Source of the DNA: Halopseudomonas nanhaiensis
GTDB lineage: Bacteria; Pseudomonadota; Gammaproteobacteria; Pseudomonadales; Pseudomonadaceae
Direction of reading: 5' to 3'
Assembly (NCBI RefSeq): GCF_020025155.1
Contig: NZ_CP073751.1
Coordinates: forward strand, 3,535,501-3,599,500
DNA length: 64,000 nt
Shown here: piece after piece, positions 40,686 to 49,614 of the stretch
How the letters are laid out: each line of letters opens with the position of its first letter
Position numbering within the stretch: position 1 is the first letter of the stretch
Made by a program: the position numbers and the translations under genes
The notes under the pieces: model-generated
What the model was told of the DNA's origin: nothing
The model's input: the letters and a program-made list of their open reading frames with translations, nothing else
Database searches by the model: none

Positions 40686-41597
40686 TCAGGCTCCCGGAGA
40701 ATAATGTTGCTGGGCGGTGCCCGATGCGATCAGACGCGAAAGATAATCCAGCTTCTCCGGATCCTGATCGACAAACTTCAGCGTTACCTTGACCCACTCG
40801 CAGTCCATCTTCGGTTCCATCGACGCGACGGCGTGCACGTAGGCATTGACCCGGGCCACCGAGCGATCCGAATCCTGTTCCAGGTCCAGCACGCCGCTTT
40901 CGAACACCTGGGGCATTCGCTCGCCGCGGCGAACCACGACGAGGGCGTCACGCAGGCTGAGCGTCTTGATCACGCAGGCGAACTGCTGGCCGGGCAAGCG
41001 CAACTGCGCCTGTCCACGCACCGACTCTGCAGCGGCAACCGGGGCTTCCTCCGCGGGCGCGCTGGCTGATACGGCGGGTGGTGCAATCGGTCGCGGCTTC
41101 GGTGGCGGCGCGCTCGGCGGCGGTTCTGCACGGCGGTTGCCAGTCAGATTGGCAATGGTATCCAGTCCGCTGCTGACGGTCGGCTTGGGCGCACCACCCT
41201 GCAGCAGGGCGAGGCGTCCGGAGCGCTGCAGAGCCTTCTTGACCTTGGCGATCAGCTGTTCGTTGCTGAACGGCTTGCCGACATAGTCACTAACCCCGGC
41301 CTGTATTGCCTCGACGACATTTTCCTTGTCGCCGCGGCTGGTCACCATGACGAACGGCGTCGCCCCGGTACCGGGTTGACCACGAAACCACTTGAGCAGC
41401 TCCAGCCCGCCCATCTCGGGCATTTCCCAGTCGCAGAGGATCAGATCGAATTCCGCCCGGCTGAGCATCTGCTGGGCCTTGCGACCATTGATGGCCTCTT
41501 CGATCTGCAATCCGGGAAAATGACTGCGCAGGGCCTTCTTTATCAGGTCTCGAATAAAGGGGGCATCGTCCACAATCAGGACGGACACTTTCGCCAT
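40686..41597 (-). CDS. Response regulator with receiver domain and C-terminal domain of unknown type
   Basis: 303 residues. The receiver domain (1-125) carries D10/D11, phosphoacceptor Asp in LILCDWEMPEMGG and Lys in VGKPFSNEQ. A linker of about 70 residues is rich in Pro and Ala. The C-terminal ~110 residues (QLRLPGQQFACVIKTLSLRDALVVVRRG) resemble a PilZ-like beta-barrel, but I cannot see the RxxxR motif, so c-di-GMP binding is unlikely. From memory, P. aeruginosa has a relative at this place (PA5364). It converges with phoR and has no partner kinase beside it. Output is unknown. Confidence 0.8.
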   Translation of the reverse strand: MAKVSVLIVDDAPFIRDLIKKALRSHFPGLQIEEAINGRKAQQMLSRAEFDLILCDWEMPEMGGLELLKWFRGQPGTGATPFVMVTSRGDKENVVEAIQAGVSDYVGKPFSNEQLIAKVKKALQRSGRLALLQGGAPKPTVSSGLDTIANLTGNRRAEPPPSAPPPKPRPIAPPAVSASAPAEEAPVAAAESVRGQAQLRLPGQQFACVIKTLSLRDALVVVRRGERMPQVFESGVLDLEQDSDRSVARVNAYVHAVASMEPKMDCEWVKVTLKFVDQDPEKLDYLSRLIASGTAQQHYSPGA

Positions 41598-41837
41598 GTG
41601 ATATCTCTCATCAGCTTCGCGCCTAGCTTAACGCAGACCGCTGCGGAAACCGCAAGACTTTGCAGCGAAACGCCATCACGATCCGCCGTACGGCGGCTGA
41701 TTCACCGCATGCGACAATCTGGTCATTGCCTCCTGGGGAGAAAACCTGCTAGTTATGGGGTCAATACCTTGCGCATTCCGAATGACGAATAACGAGGCGG
41801 CAGCCAGCCGCCCCCACGATAGCCTCGAGGACAATCC

Positions 41838-42155
41838 ATGAAAAAGTTGCTGTTGCCTTTGATCACTGCCGGCGCTCTGCTGTCCACCCACGCGGCGCTG
41901 GCCGAAGACGGAGAAGCGCTGTACAAGAGCAAGCCCTGTGCCGCCTGTCACCAGATGGATACCAAGGTAGTCGGTCCCAGCCTGAAGGAAGTCGCTGAAA
42001 AGTACGAGGACAACGACGAAAACATCGCCATGCTGGCTGACCATATCAAGAACGGTCACGTCGGTACCTGGGGGCAGATCCCGATGCCGGCCAACCCTGT
42101 AACCGAAGAAGAGGCCACGACCCTTGCCAAGTGGGTCCTGAGCCTGAACGACTGA
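41838..42155 (+). CDS. Periplasmic class I cytochrome c (c551/c552-like)
   Basis: 105 residues. A signal peptide (cleavage after ALA, near 22) precedes a mature protein of about 83 residues. Heme c attaches at C34-C37-H38 (CAACH), and M83 in the MPANP stretch is the sixth ligand. It resembles the cytochrome c551/c5 electron carriers of Pseudomonas. It is a single gene between the response regulator (divergent) and phoU (convergent), ending at a two-way terminator. Confidence 0.92.
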   Translation: MKKLLLPLITAGALLSTHAALAEDGEALYKSKPCAACHQMDTKVVGPSLKEVAEKYEDNDENIAMLADHIKNGHVGTWGQIPMPANPVTEEEATTLAKWVLSLND

Positions 42156-42172
42156 GTTGTCGCAGTGGTAAA

Positions 42173-42198
42173 AAAAGCCCGCCAATCGGCGGGCTTTT
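42173..42198. terminator. Bidirectional rho-independent terminator
   Basis: An 11-bp stem (AAAAGCCCGCC / GGCGGGCTTTT, loop AATC) has T/A tracts on both sides. It serves the cytochrome c gene (plus) and phoU (minus). Confidence 0.9.
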
Positions 42199-42220
42199 CA
42201 TTGCAGCGGTTCGGCTCGCT

Positions 42221-42949
42221 TCAGTGGCCGACGATCTTCTCGCGCTCGGCCATCGGCGTGTGACGTACATCCTCGCCTTCGACCATGAAGATTACCTGCT
42301 CGGCGATGTTGCAGGCGTGATCGCCAACCCGCTCCAGCGAACGAAACACCCACATGATCGACAGGCAGCTGCTGATGTTGCGCGGGTCTTCCATCATGAA
42401 GGTAACCAGTGTGCGCGTGGCCGCCTTGTACTCTTCATCGACGCGCTTGTCTTCCTTCATGACCTTCAAGGCCAGCGCCGTATCGAAGCGGGCGAAGGCA
42501 TCCAGCGCGTCCCGGACCATTTCGCTGACGTGGTTGCTGATGTGCCGCGCCTCGAGCAGCCCGCGTGGGCCGTTCACATTGGCCTCGTTTTCGCTGAGGC
42601 TGATCGCGAACTTGGAAATTTTCTTCGCTTCATCACCGATCCGCTCGAGGTCGGCGACCATCTTCACGACCGACATGACCAGACGCAGGTCACTGGCGGT
42701 AGGCTGACGCTTGGCAATGACCCGATAGGCTTCCTCGTCGATCAACCGTTCCATGCGGTCGACTTCCTTGTCGGCACTACGCGTCTTTTCGGCGAGGTCG
42801 GTATTCTGGCTGACCAGCGATTCGATCGCCTGGACGACCTGATCCTGCACCATGCCGCCCATTTTCAGGAAATCGGTGCGAAGCTGGCCTAGCTCGGTAT
42901 TGAACTGCTGCGATATGTGCTGAAGATGACCATTCTGCTTGTTGGGCAT
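42221..42949 (-). CDS. phoU: Phosphate transport system accessory protein PhoU
   Basis: 242 residues. An all-helical protein with two repeats of the PhoU three-helix bundle. The metal-binding E/DxxxD motifs are seen in DKEVDRMERLIDEE and ERIGDEAKKISKFA, then ERVGDHACNIAEQV. It links Pst transport to PhoR inhibition; loss gives constitutive Pho expression. It is the last gene of pstSCAB-phoU on the minus strand, 41 bases after pstB. Confidence 0.96.
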   Translation of the reverse strand: MPNKQNGHLQHISQQFNTELGQLRTDFLKMGGMVQDQVVQAIESLVSQNTDLAEKTRSADKEVDRMERLIDEEAYRVIAKRQPTASDLRLVMSVVKMVADLERIGDEAKKISKFAISLSENEANVNGPRGLLEARHISNHVSEMVRDALDAFARFDTALALKVMKEDKRVDEEYKAATRTLVTFMMEDPRNISSCLSIMWVFRSLERVGDHACNIAEQVIFMVEGEDVRHTPMAEREKIVGH

Positions 42950-42990
42950 ACGTGCTCCTTAAACCGTACGGATCAGTGTCCGTCGCGGAA

Positions 42991-43842
42991 TCAACCGAAC
43001 CTGCCAGTGATGTAGTCCTCGGTGCGCTGGCACTTGGGACGCGTGAACAGCTCGTGCGTATCGTTGTACTCGATCAGCTTGCCGAGATACATGTAGGCGC
43101 TGTAATGCGAGACGCGGGCCGCCTGCTGCATGTTGTGCGTGACGATGAGAATCGTCACCTTGCCGTTGAGCTGATCGATCAGATCCTCGACCTTGGCCGT
43201 GGCAATCGGATCAAGTGCCGAGGTCGGCTCGTCCAGCAGCAGCACTTCCGGCTGTACGGCCAGGGCCCGCGCGATACACAGACGCTGCTGCTGGCCACCG
43301 GACAGGCTGAACGCCGACTGATGCAGGCGATCCTTCACTTCATCCCACAACGCGGCCTGCTGCAGGGAATTCTCGACGATCTCGTCAAGCTGGGTGCGAT
43401 TGCGAATACCGCGAATCTTCAGGCCGGCAGCAACGTTGTCGTAGATCGACTTGGGAAACGGGTTGGGCTTCTGAAACACCATGCCGATGCGCATGCGCAC
43501 CACGCTGGGGTCCAGATCGATCAGGTTTTCGTTTTCCGGATACAGATTGATCGCACCGGAATACCGCACACCCTTGTACAGGTCGTGCATGCGGTTGAAG
43601 CAGCGCAGCAACGTGCTCTTGCCGCAGCCGGACGGCCCGATCAGCGATGTCACCTTCTTGTCGACGAGCGGCAGGTTGATGTCATCAATTGCCTGGGTGC
43701 CGTCGCCGTACCAGAATTTCAGATTGTCGACACGGGCCCGCAGCGGCTCGGTGGGTTCGAGATACCAGCGATCCCGCGTTTTGTCAGCATTGGTCTGGGT
43801 CATGACTACTTGGCTCATATCGTTGGGAACCTGTGCGTTCAT
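42991..43842 (-). CDS. pstB: Phosphate ABC transporter ATP-binding protein PstB
   Basis: 283 residues from the chosen start. Walker [11 protein letters not shown]-loop [13 protein letters not shown], signature LSGGQQQRL, Walker [13 protein letters not shown] and H-loop VTHN are all intact. It powers high-affinity phosphate uptake through PstC/PstA. I chose the ATG at 43842 because AAGGCGG lies 7 bases before it; an in-frame ATG at 43875 adds 11 residues but has a poor ribosome site. Order in the operon is pstS, pstC, pstA, pstB, phoU. Confidence 0.94.
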   Translation of the reverse strand: MNAQVPNDMSQVVMTQTNADKTRDRWYLEPTEPLRARVDNLKFWYGDGTQAIDDINLPLVDKKVTSLIGPSGCGKSTLLRCFNRMHDLYKGVRYSGAINLYPENENLIDLDPSVVRMRIGMVFQKPNPFPKSIYDNVAAGLKIRGIRNRTQLDEIVENSLQQAALWDEVKDRLHQSAFSLSGGQQQRLCIARALAVQPEVLLLDEPTSALDPIATAKVEDLIDQLNGKVTILIVTHNMQQAARVSHYSAYMYLGKLIEYNDTHELFTRPKCQRTEDYITGRFG

Positions 43843-43884
43843 AAGAGAACCGCCTTGATCATTCAGCGCGGACATGGCCCGCTC

Positions 43885-44817
43885 TCAACCTTTGCGAGCG
43901 CGATAGCGGATGTAGATCGCCAACGCGTTCATCATAAATGTCATCACGATCAGCACCACACCCGCCGCCGCCGCAGTGAGGTGGAAGTCCGCCTGCGGCC
44001 GCGAAATCCAGCTGAACATCTGGATCGGCATGACCGTGAAGGGGCTCAACAACCAGTCGAAGTTGATGAACGGCGCATCCCCAGAGACAGGCGACGGCGG
44101 CAGGAAGGCAATGAACGTCAGGGCGCCGATGGTGATGATCGGTGCGGTTTCGCCGATGGCCCGCGACAGCCCGACAATGGCGCCGGTGATGATGCCCGGC
44201 TTGGCGGCCGGCAGGATGTACTGCGACATGGTTTGCCACTGGTCCGCGCCGAGTCCATAGGCTGCCTCGCGCAGCTCCTTGGGAATCGAGCGCACCGCCT
44301 CGCGGGTGGCGACGATGATGATCGGCAGAATCAGCAGTGCCAATACCATACCGGCCACCAGCACCGTTTCGCTCATGCCGAAGGTATAGATGAACAGGCC
44401 CAGCGCCAGCAGACCGTATACGATCGACGGTACGCCGGCCAGGTTGGAGACGTTGATCTCGATGATGTCGGTCAACCAGTTGCTCCCGGCGTACTCCTCA
44501 AGATACAGCCCGGCCGCGACGCCCAGCGGAATGGCCAGCACCGCGGTGACGATCATCACCAGGATGGTACCGACCCACGCAGACAGAATGCCCGCCTGGA
44601 GAGGCTTTCGTGATGGGAAGCTGGTGTAGAAATCAGGATCGGCCAGACGCGGGTAGCCGGTGATCACCAGGTCGACGAACAGCGCCAGCAGCGTGGTGAT
44701 GGCGATGAACAGCACGAATATACCCAAGGCTGCCAGCACCATGTCGGTGGAGCGATTCTTCCGGGCGATCGATGCGTAGTTCACGCCGGACTGAACATTA
44801 TCGGTAAGCGATCTCAT
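43885..44817 (-). CDS. pstA: Phosphate ABC transporter permease PstA
   Basis: 310 residues with about six membrane segments. The cytoplasmic EAA loop reads EAAYGLGADQWQTMSQYILPAAKPGI, and GLSRAIGETAPII follows. It forms the channel with PstC. At about 310 residues it resembles the short E. coli-type PstA, not the longer (~510-560) P. aeruginosa protein as I recall it. It is 12 bases after pstC and before pstB. Confidence 0.93.
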   Translation of the reverse strand: MRSLTDNVQSGVNYASIARKNRSTDMVLAALGIFVLFIAITTLLALFVDLVITGYPRLADPDFYTSFPSRKPLQAGILSAWVGTILVMIVTAVLAIPLGVAAGLYLEEYAGSNWLTDIIEINVSNLAGVPSIVYGLLALGLFIYTFGMSETVLVAGMVLALLILPIIIVATREAVRSIPKELREAAYGLGADQWQTMSQYILPAAKPGIITGAIVGLSRAIGETAPIITIGALTFIAFLPPSPVSGDAPFINFDWLLSPFTVMPIQMFSWISRPQADFHLTAAAAGVVLIVMTFMMNALAIYIRYRARKG

Positions 44818-44829
44818 GGGTAGCAGTCC

Positions 44830-45774
44830 TCAATACGCCTGGCGGAAGCGGCGGCGCAGGTAGAAGCCGATCAGGTTGAACACCAGTGTCAGCAGGAACA
44901 GGACCAGGCCGGCGGCGAAGATCGACTGGTAGGCGATCGATCCGTGCCGCACATCGCCGAGGGTCACCTGTACGATGAAGGTGGTGATGGTGGCAGCCCC
45001 TTCCATCGGGTTGAAGGTGAAATGCGGCATCTGCCCGGCAGCGATCGCCACCACCATGGTCTCACCTACGGCGCGCGACATCGCCAGGACGAACGAGGCC
45101 GTGATACCGGAGATCGCCGCGGGAATGACGACATGGAACGCGGTGTGAAATCGTGAATAGCCCAGGGCATATCCGCCCTCGCGCAACCCGTTGGGAACCG
45201 CGCGCATCGCGTCCTCGCTCAGCGAGGTGACGTAGGGGAGGATCATGATGCCCAGCACCAGACCCGGCGCCAGCATGTTGAATCCGGGCAGCTCGGGGAA
45301 AATGATCTGCAGCATGGGCGTAACCAGCAGCAGAGCGAAATAGCCGTATACAACGGTCGGAACGCCTTCGAGCAATTCCAGGATCGGTTTGATCACTTCA
45401 CGTACCCGGTCGGGTGCGTATTCGCTCAGATACACAGCCAGCAGCAGTCCCAAGGGAATAGCGATACACAACGCAATACCTGACACGGTCAACGTGCCGG
45501 ACAGCAGCGGCCAGATGCCGAACTGAGGGTTGGCGAACACCGGCGTCCAGGTCGTGGACGACACGAATTCCCAGAGCGAAACGTGATCGAAGAAAGCCAG
45601 CGATTCGCTGACCAGAACATAGACGATACCGACGGTGACCAGCACCGAAAGCGCTGCGGATGCCCACAGGATGGCGCGGGCGATTTCGTTGATGATTGCA
45701 CGCCGGCGCAGGAAGTGGGGCGAAACGGTGAAGCTGCGCTCGGACCCCTGTCGGGCGGTTACGGTTTCGGTCAT
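44830..45774 (-). CDS. pstC: Phosphate ABC transporter permease PstC
   Basis: 314 residues, about six membrane segments. The EAA-type loop EGGYALGYSRFHTAFHVVIPAAISGI and the conserved AMSRAVGETMVVAIAAG region are present. It is a short PstC, similar in length to E. coli (319), whereas P. aeruginosa PstC as I recall is near 677 residues with a large periplasmic insert. It follows pstS by 80 bases, with a hairpin terminator in the gap. Confidence 0.93.
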   Translation of the reverse strand: MTETVTARQGSERSFTVSPHFLRRRAIINEIARAILWASAALSVLVTVGIVYVLVSESLAFFDHVSLWEFVSSTTWTPVFANPQFGIWPLLSGTLTVSGIALCIAIPLGLLLAVYLSEYAPDRVREVIKPILELLEGVPTVVYGYFALLLVTPMLQIIFPELPGFNMLAPGLVLGIMILPYVTSLSEDAMRAVPNGLREGGYALGYSRFHTAFHVVIPAAISGITASFVLAMSRAVGETMVVAIAAGQMPHFTFNPMEGAATITTFIVQVTLGDVRHGSIAYQSIFAAGLVLFLLTLVFNLIGFYLRRRFRQAY

Positions 45775-45811
45775 CGTTCAGGCTCGTGTCGGATCTGCTG
45801 GATTTGGATGT

Positions 45812-45843
45812 GAAAAAGCGGAGGCATGAGCCCCCGCTTTTTC
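45812..45843 (-). terminator. Intra-operon hairpin between pstS and pstC
   Basis: On the minus strand, a 10-bp stem (GAAAAAGCGG / CCGCTTTTTC) is followed by T's within the stem arm and lies 11 bases after the pstS stop. Such partial terminators leave the binding protein mRNA more abundant than the permease mRNA. Confidence 0.75.
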
Positions 45844-45854
45844 AACCGTCTTGC

Positions 45855-46847
45855 TTAGTAGTGCTTCTTGCGGCTCAGGGTCTCAACCACGTCGACGCCT
45901 ACTTCTGCGCCTTCGTAGGCTGTGCCGACTTCGCGCTCTTTCAGGACGCGCTGCGCAGCTTCATACACCTTGTCGCCCATCGGAACGTAGCCAGCTTCCT
46001 GGACCAGCTCGGTGTTGTCCTGCGACAGCAGGAACGATGCGAACTTGTCTACGTGCGGCTTGTTTTCCAGGGATGCCTTGCTGGCATAGTAGTACAGCGG
46101 GCGAGTCAGCGGCTGGTAGCTGCCGTCACCAGCGGTTTCCAGGCTCGGCTCGACTGCGTCCTTGCCCTTGTAGGCGATCGGCACGGCCTTGAGCTTGTTC
46201 TTGTTTTCTTCGTAATAAGCCAGACCGAAGAAACCCAGTGCATTGCGGTCGTTCGCTACGCCCTGTACCAGAACGTTGTCGTCTTCACTGGCAGTGAAGT
46301 CGCCACGGCTGGAGTGCGCCTTGCCTACGACGGCAGTGGTGAAGTAGTCGTAAGTACCGGAGTCCACGCCAGGGCCAAACAGGTTCAGCTTGCGGTCAGG
46401 GAAGCTGTCGCGAACCTGGTTCCAGTTGCTGATCTTGCCCTGTGCTTCGGGCTCCCACATGGTCTTGAGCTCTTCCACGGTCAGATGGTCAACCCAGTCA
46501 TTCTGCGGGTTGATGACGACAGTGAGGGCGTCCATGGCAACCGGCAGCTCGATGAATTCGACCTTGTTCTCCTTGCACAGCTGGACTTCTTCCGGGCTGA
46601 TCGGGCGGGAAGCGCCGGTCATGTCGGTTTCGCCGCGGCAGAACTTCTTGAAGCCGCCGCCAGTGCCGGATACGCCGACAGTCACGCGAGTGGCGCCTTT
46701 CTCGGCCGACTGGAATTCCTCAGCCATCGCTTCGGAGATCGGGAAAACTGTGCTGGAACCGTCGATTTGTACGGTTTCGGCTGCATATACGGCTTGTGCC
46801 AGCAGGCTGCTCGCCAGAACAGCAGTAACCATCAGACCTTTCTTCAT
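45855..46847 (-). CDS. pstS: Phosphate ABC transporter periplasmic binding protein PstS (SphX-like)
   Basis: 330 residues. A signal peptide (cleavage after VYA, near 22) precedes a PBP-like fold. Phosphate-site segments are [39 protein letters not shown], and [10 protein letters not shown]. These features match the PstS/SphX-type group (common in cyanobacteria and marine proteobacteria), not the P. aeruginosa PstS sequence as I recall it. It heads pstSCAB-phoU, with a Pho box about 142 bases upstream. Confidence 0.9.
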   Translation of the reverse strand: MKKGLMVTAVLASSLLAQAVYAAETVQIDGSSTVFPISEAMAEEFQSAEKGATRVTVGVSGTGGGFKKFCRGETDMTGASRPISPEEVQLCKENKVEFIELPVAMDALTVVINPQNDWVDHLTVEELKTMWEPEAQGKISNWNQVRDSFPDRKLNLFGPGVDSGTYDYFTTAVVGKAHSSRGDFTASEDDNVLVQGVANDRNALGFFGLAYYEENKNKLKAVPIAYKGKDAVEPSLETAGDGSYQPLTRPLYYYASKASLENKPHVDKFASFLLSQDNTELVQEAGYVPMGDKVYEAAQRVLKEREVGTAYEGAEVGVDVVETLSRKKHY

Positions 46848-47156
46848 GCTCTTTCTCCAGTTTTTACATTGTCATCGGTACTAACGACCATGGCACTTGT
46901 ATCAACGCTCGATCTCTTCCAGAGACGCTCCATAGCAAGCACTGGAGCAAACGTTATGGGAGGAACGTGACAATCTTATTCCGGAATTATGACAGTTATG
47001 TGAAAGCTGAGTATGGCAGGGAACTTTCTGAACACCGGCGAAGGATTCATTGAGAGGAGGCTGGCAATCCCTTAAGATACGCGTTCTTGACGGATGTCAA
47101 CAGGCCTCCGCCGGGCGTTCTGCCAAAACAACTACAAAGACTTTTACGAGAATCCC
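46848..47156. promoter_or_regulatory. Intergenic region upstream of pstS
   Basis: 309 bases between divergent pstS (minus) and an acyl-CoA thioesterase gene (plus). It contains the Pho box at 46989-47006 and AT-rich flanks (TCTTATTCCGGAATTATGAC), where the pstS promoter should lie. I cannot define the thioesterase promoter. Confidence 0.6.
46989..47006 (-). promoter_or_regulatory. Pho box upstream of pstS
   Basis: On the minus strand it reads CTTTCAC-ATAA-CTGTCAT, two 7-base PhoB half-sites with a 4-base AT-rich spacer. The second is a perfect CTGTCAT consensus. It sits about 142-159 bases upstream of the pstS start codon. Confidence 0.82.
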
Positions 47157-47549
47157 ATGCACGATCTAGACAAGGATCCGGTCCCGAACGGGGACCTGGC
47201 GCTCAAGGTCACCGCGCTACCGCGCGACTGCAACAGTTTCGGCGACATCTATGGCGGCTGGCTCGTGTCACAGATGGACGTGGCCGGCACCGGCACTGCC
47301 TCGCGCATCGCTCGCGGACGGGTTGCTACGGTAGCGATCGACCGCATGGGTTTCATGGTGCCGGTCCCGGTAGGCGCGCAACTGGCTTTCCACTGCCACG
47401 TGCTGGACATCGGCCGCAGCTCGATCAAGATCTGCGTGGAAGTGTGGAGCGAAGACCTTGCCCACGATGACAGTCGCAAGGTCACCGAGGCGGTCTTTGT
47501 CTTCGTAGCCATCGACGATCGGGGCCGTACGCGCATCATCCCGTCCTGA
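47157..47549 (+). CDS. Acyl-CoA thioesterase (YciA-like hot-dog fold)
   Basis: 130 residues. A hot-dog domain of the acyl-CoA hydrolase type: the NSFGDIYGGWLVSQMDVAG segment has the catalytic Asn/Asp context of YciA, then VAIDRMGFMVPVPVGAQ. It would release free acids from acyl-CoAs in the cytoplasm. I chose the ATG at 47157; the frame is open to 47094 but the extra N-terminus is not conserved-looking. It is 95 bases before the TRAP permease genes. Confidence 0.82.
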   Translation: MHDLDKDPVPNGDLALKVTALPRDCNSFGDIYGGWLVSQMDVAGTGTASRIARGRVATVAIDRMGFMVPVPVGAQLAFHCHVLDIGRSSIKICVEVWSEDLAHDDSRKVTEAVFVFVAIDDRGRTRIIPS

Positions 47550-47644
47550 CAGCGGCCTCAGCCAGACAGTGACGCGCGAGCGTTACCGATTGATGACAGC
47601 TGCGAAGCCCGCTTGCCCAGCTAACACCGTTGCGGAACCATCCG

Positions 47645-48205
47645 ATGCCCGGCCAATTCGCCAACCTTGCCCTGAGCCTTTCGCGTCTGATCGACGCCGC
47701 CAATGCCCTGCTCGGCCGCGGCGTTGCCTGGCTGTCCGTCCTGCTGGTGCTGCTGACCTGCGCTGTGGTGCTGCTGCGCTATGCGTTCGGTATCGGCGCC
47801 ACGGCAACCCAGGAGCTGGTCATGTACGCGCACGCCCTGGTGTTCATGGGCGCGGCGGCCTGGGCGGTGCAGCGTGACGCCCATGTACGCGTGGATATCT
47901 TCTTTCGCCGACAGAATGCCCGGCACCAGGCGCTGACCGATCTGCTGGGCACACTGCTGCTGATGTTGCCAATGTGTCTGTTCCTGGCGTGGACCTGCTG
48001 GGATTACGTCGCCGTCTCCTGGACACGCGGTGAACGTTCATCGGAGGCCGGTGGCCTGCCCTTCGTCTACCTGCAGAAGAGCATCATCCTGCTGCTGGTC
48101 GGAAGCCTGTTGCTACAGGCGATCTCGCAGATCATCAAAACCCTGTGCGTACTTACCGGCAAGCTGCCTACCCACCTGCAACCTGACCACGCCGAGGCAC
48201 TGTGA
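47645..48205 (+). CDS. TRAP transporter small permease (DctQ-type)
   Basis: 186 residues with four membrane segments (about 28-48, 62-80, 100-122 and 145-165), the DctQ pattern. The conserved RYAFGIGATATQELVMYAHALVFMGAA and HVRVDIFF stretches are seen. Small subunit of a tripartite ATP-independent periplasmic transporter, driven by ion gradients. Its stop overlaps the large permease start (TGATG). The binding protein is not adjacent; the likely partner is at 58006-59118. Confidence 0.9.
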   Translation: MPGQFANLALSLSRLIDAANALLGRGVAWLSVLLVLLTCAVVLLRYAFGIGATATQELVMYAHALVFMGAAAWAVQRDAHVRVDIFFRRQNARHQALTDLLGTLLLMLPMCLFLAWTCWDYVAVSWTRGERSSEAGGLPFVYLQKSIILLLVGSLLLQAISQIIKTLCVLTGKLPTHLQPDHAEAL

Positions 48206-49581
48206 TGGGCGCAGAATTCATGGCGGTATTGCTGTTCATCTGCCTGTGTCTGACCTTGATGGCCGGTTTCCCGGTGGCCTTTACCCTCGGTGGGGTATCG
48301 CTGCTGTTCGCCGCTATCGGTTCGCTGACCGGCACCTTCGAGCCGAGCTTCTTCGGTGCGCTGCCCAGCCGCCTGTTCGGCACCATGAACAACCAGACGC
48401 TGCTCGCCGTGCCGCTGTTCGTGTTCATGGGCGTGATGCTGGAAAAATCGCGGATCGCTGAAGATCTGCTCGACGCCATGTCGCGCCTGTTCGGCGGCCT
48501 GCGTGGGGGGCTGGCGATTTCGGTCTGTCTGGTCGGTGCTCTGCTCGCAGCCAGCACCGGCATCGTTGGCGCCACCGTGGTCACGCTCGGCCTGCTGGCG
48601 CTGCCGACCATGCTACGCCGCGGCTACGACCCGGCGCTGGCCACCGGCACCCTCGCGGCCACCGGCACACTGGGGCAGATCATTCCGCCTTCGATCGTAC
48701 TGGTGCTGCTGGGGGATGTGCTCTCCAGCGCCTATCAGCAGGCCCAGCTGCGTATGGGGATCTTTTCGCCCAAGACTGTCACCGTTGGCGATCTGTTCAT
48801 TGGCGCGTTGCTGCCGGGGCTGGTACTGGTCGGCCTGTATCTAGCGTATCTGGTCGGTATGGCGATCTTCAGGCCCAAGGCGCTACCGGCTTTGCCGCCC
48901 GAGGAGCGCGGCCAGGTCAGCGTAGTCCAGCTGCTGACCAGCCTGGTGCCGCCGCTGCTACTGATCATGTCCGTGCTTGGTTCGATCCTGGCAGGCATTG
49001 CCACGCCGACCGAAGCGGCCGCCGTCGGCGCGCTGGGCGCCGGCATTCTCGCCGCGTTCAAGCGCCAGCTGAACCTGCAACGCCTGCGTGAAGTGGCCTA
49101 CGCCACGACCGAAATCAGCGCCATGGTATTTCTGATCCTGATCGGCGCCTCGATCTTCTCGCTGGTGTTCCGCGGTTTCGGGGGTGAGGACCTGATCCAT
49201 GACGTATTCGCCCAGCTGCCGGGCGGCGCCTTCACTGCCACGTTACTGGTGATGCTGGTGATCTTTCTGCTCGGCTTCATTCTCGACTTCATCGAGATCA
49301 CCTTCGTGGTAGTGCCCATCGTCGGGCCGGTGCTGCTGGCCATGGGCATCGATCCGATCTGGCTGGGGGTGATGATCGCACTGAACCTGCAGACCTCCTT
49401 CCTTACCCCGCCCTTCGGCTTCTCGCTGTTCTATCTGCGAAGTGTGACGCCGTCGAGCGTGCCGACTGCCGCCATTTATCGCGGCGTGCTACCGTTCATT
49501 GCGATACAGATACTGATGCTGGCGATTGCCGCAATATGGCCGGGATTGATTACCTGGTTGCCAGCCACATTGGGACGCTAA
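48205..49581 (+). CDS. TRAP transporter large permease (DctM-type)
   Basis: 458 residues with about 12 membrane segments. The DctM family features include LTLMAGFPVAFTLGGVSLLF, ASTGIVGATVVTLGLLALP, LGQIIPPSIVLVLLG and LDFIEITFVVVPIVGPVL. Transports substrate with sodium. The first ATG is within the DctQ stop; a GTG 3 bases earlier is also possible. From the binding protein sequence the substrate is likely a carboxylate, but this cannot be settled. Confidence 0.92.
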   Translation: MGAEFMAVLLFICLCLTLMAGFPVAFTLGGVSLLFAAIGSLTGTFEPSFFGALPSRLFGTMNNQTLLAVPLFVFMGVMLEKSRIAEDLLDAMSRLFGGLRGGLAISVCLVGALLAASTGIVGATVVTLGLLALPTMLRRGYDPALATGTLAATGTLGQIIPPSIVLVLLGDVLSSAYQQAQLRMGIFSPKTVTVGDLFIGALLPGLVLVGLYLAYLVGMAIFRPKALPALPPEERGQVSVVQLLTSLVPPLLLIMSVLGSILAGIATPTEAAAVGALGAGILAAFKRQLNLQRLREVAYATTEISAMVFLILIGASIFSLVFRGFGGEDLIHDVFAQLPGGAFTATLLVMLVIFLLGFILDFIEITFVVVPIVGPVLLAMGIDPIWLGVMIALNLQTSFLTPPFGFSLFYLRSVTPSSVPTAAIYRGVLPFIAIQILMLAIAAIWPGLITWLPATLGR

Positions 49582-49614
49582 CCAGGGCGGTCAGCCTTCG
49601 CTCAAGGATTGACG

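Noticed and set aside
42952-44613. Long plus-strand open frame (about 550 codons) antisense to pstB and pstA
   Set aside because: Its predicted product is a low-complexity Arg/His/Gln-rich shadow of conserved ABC transporter genes.
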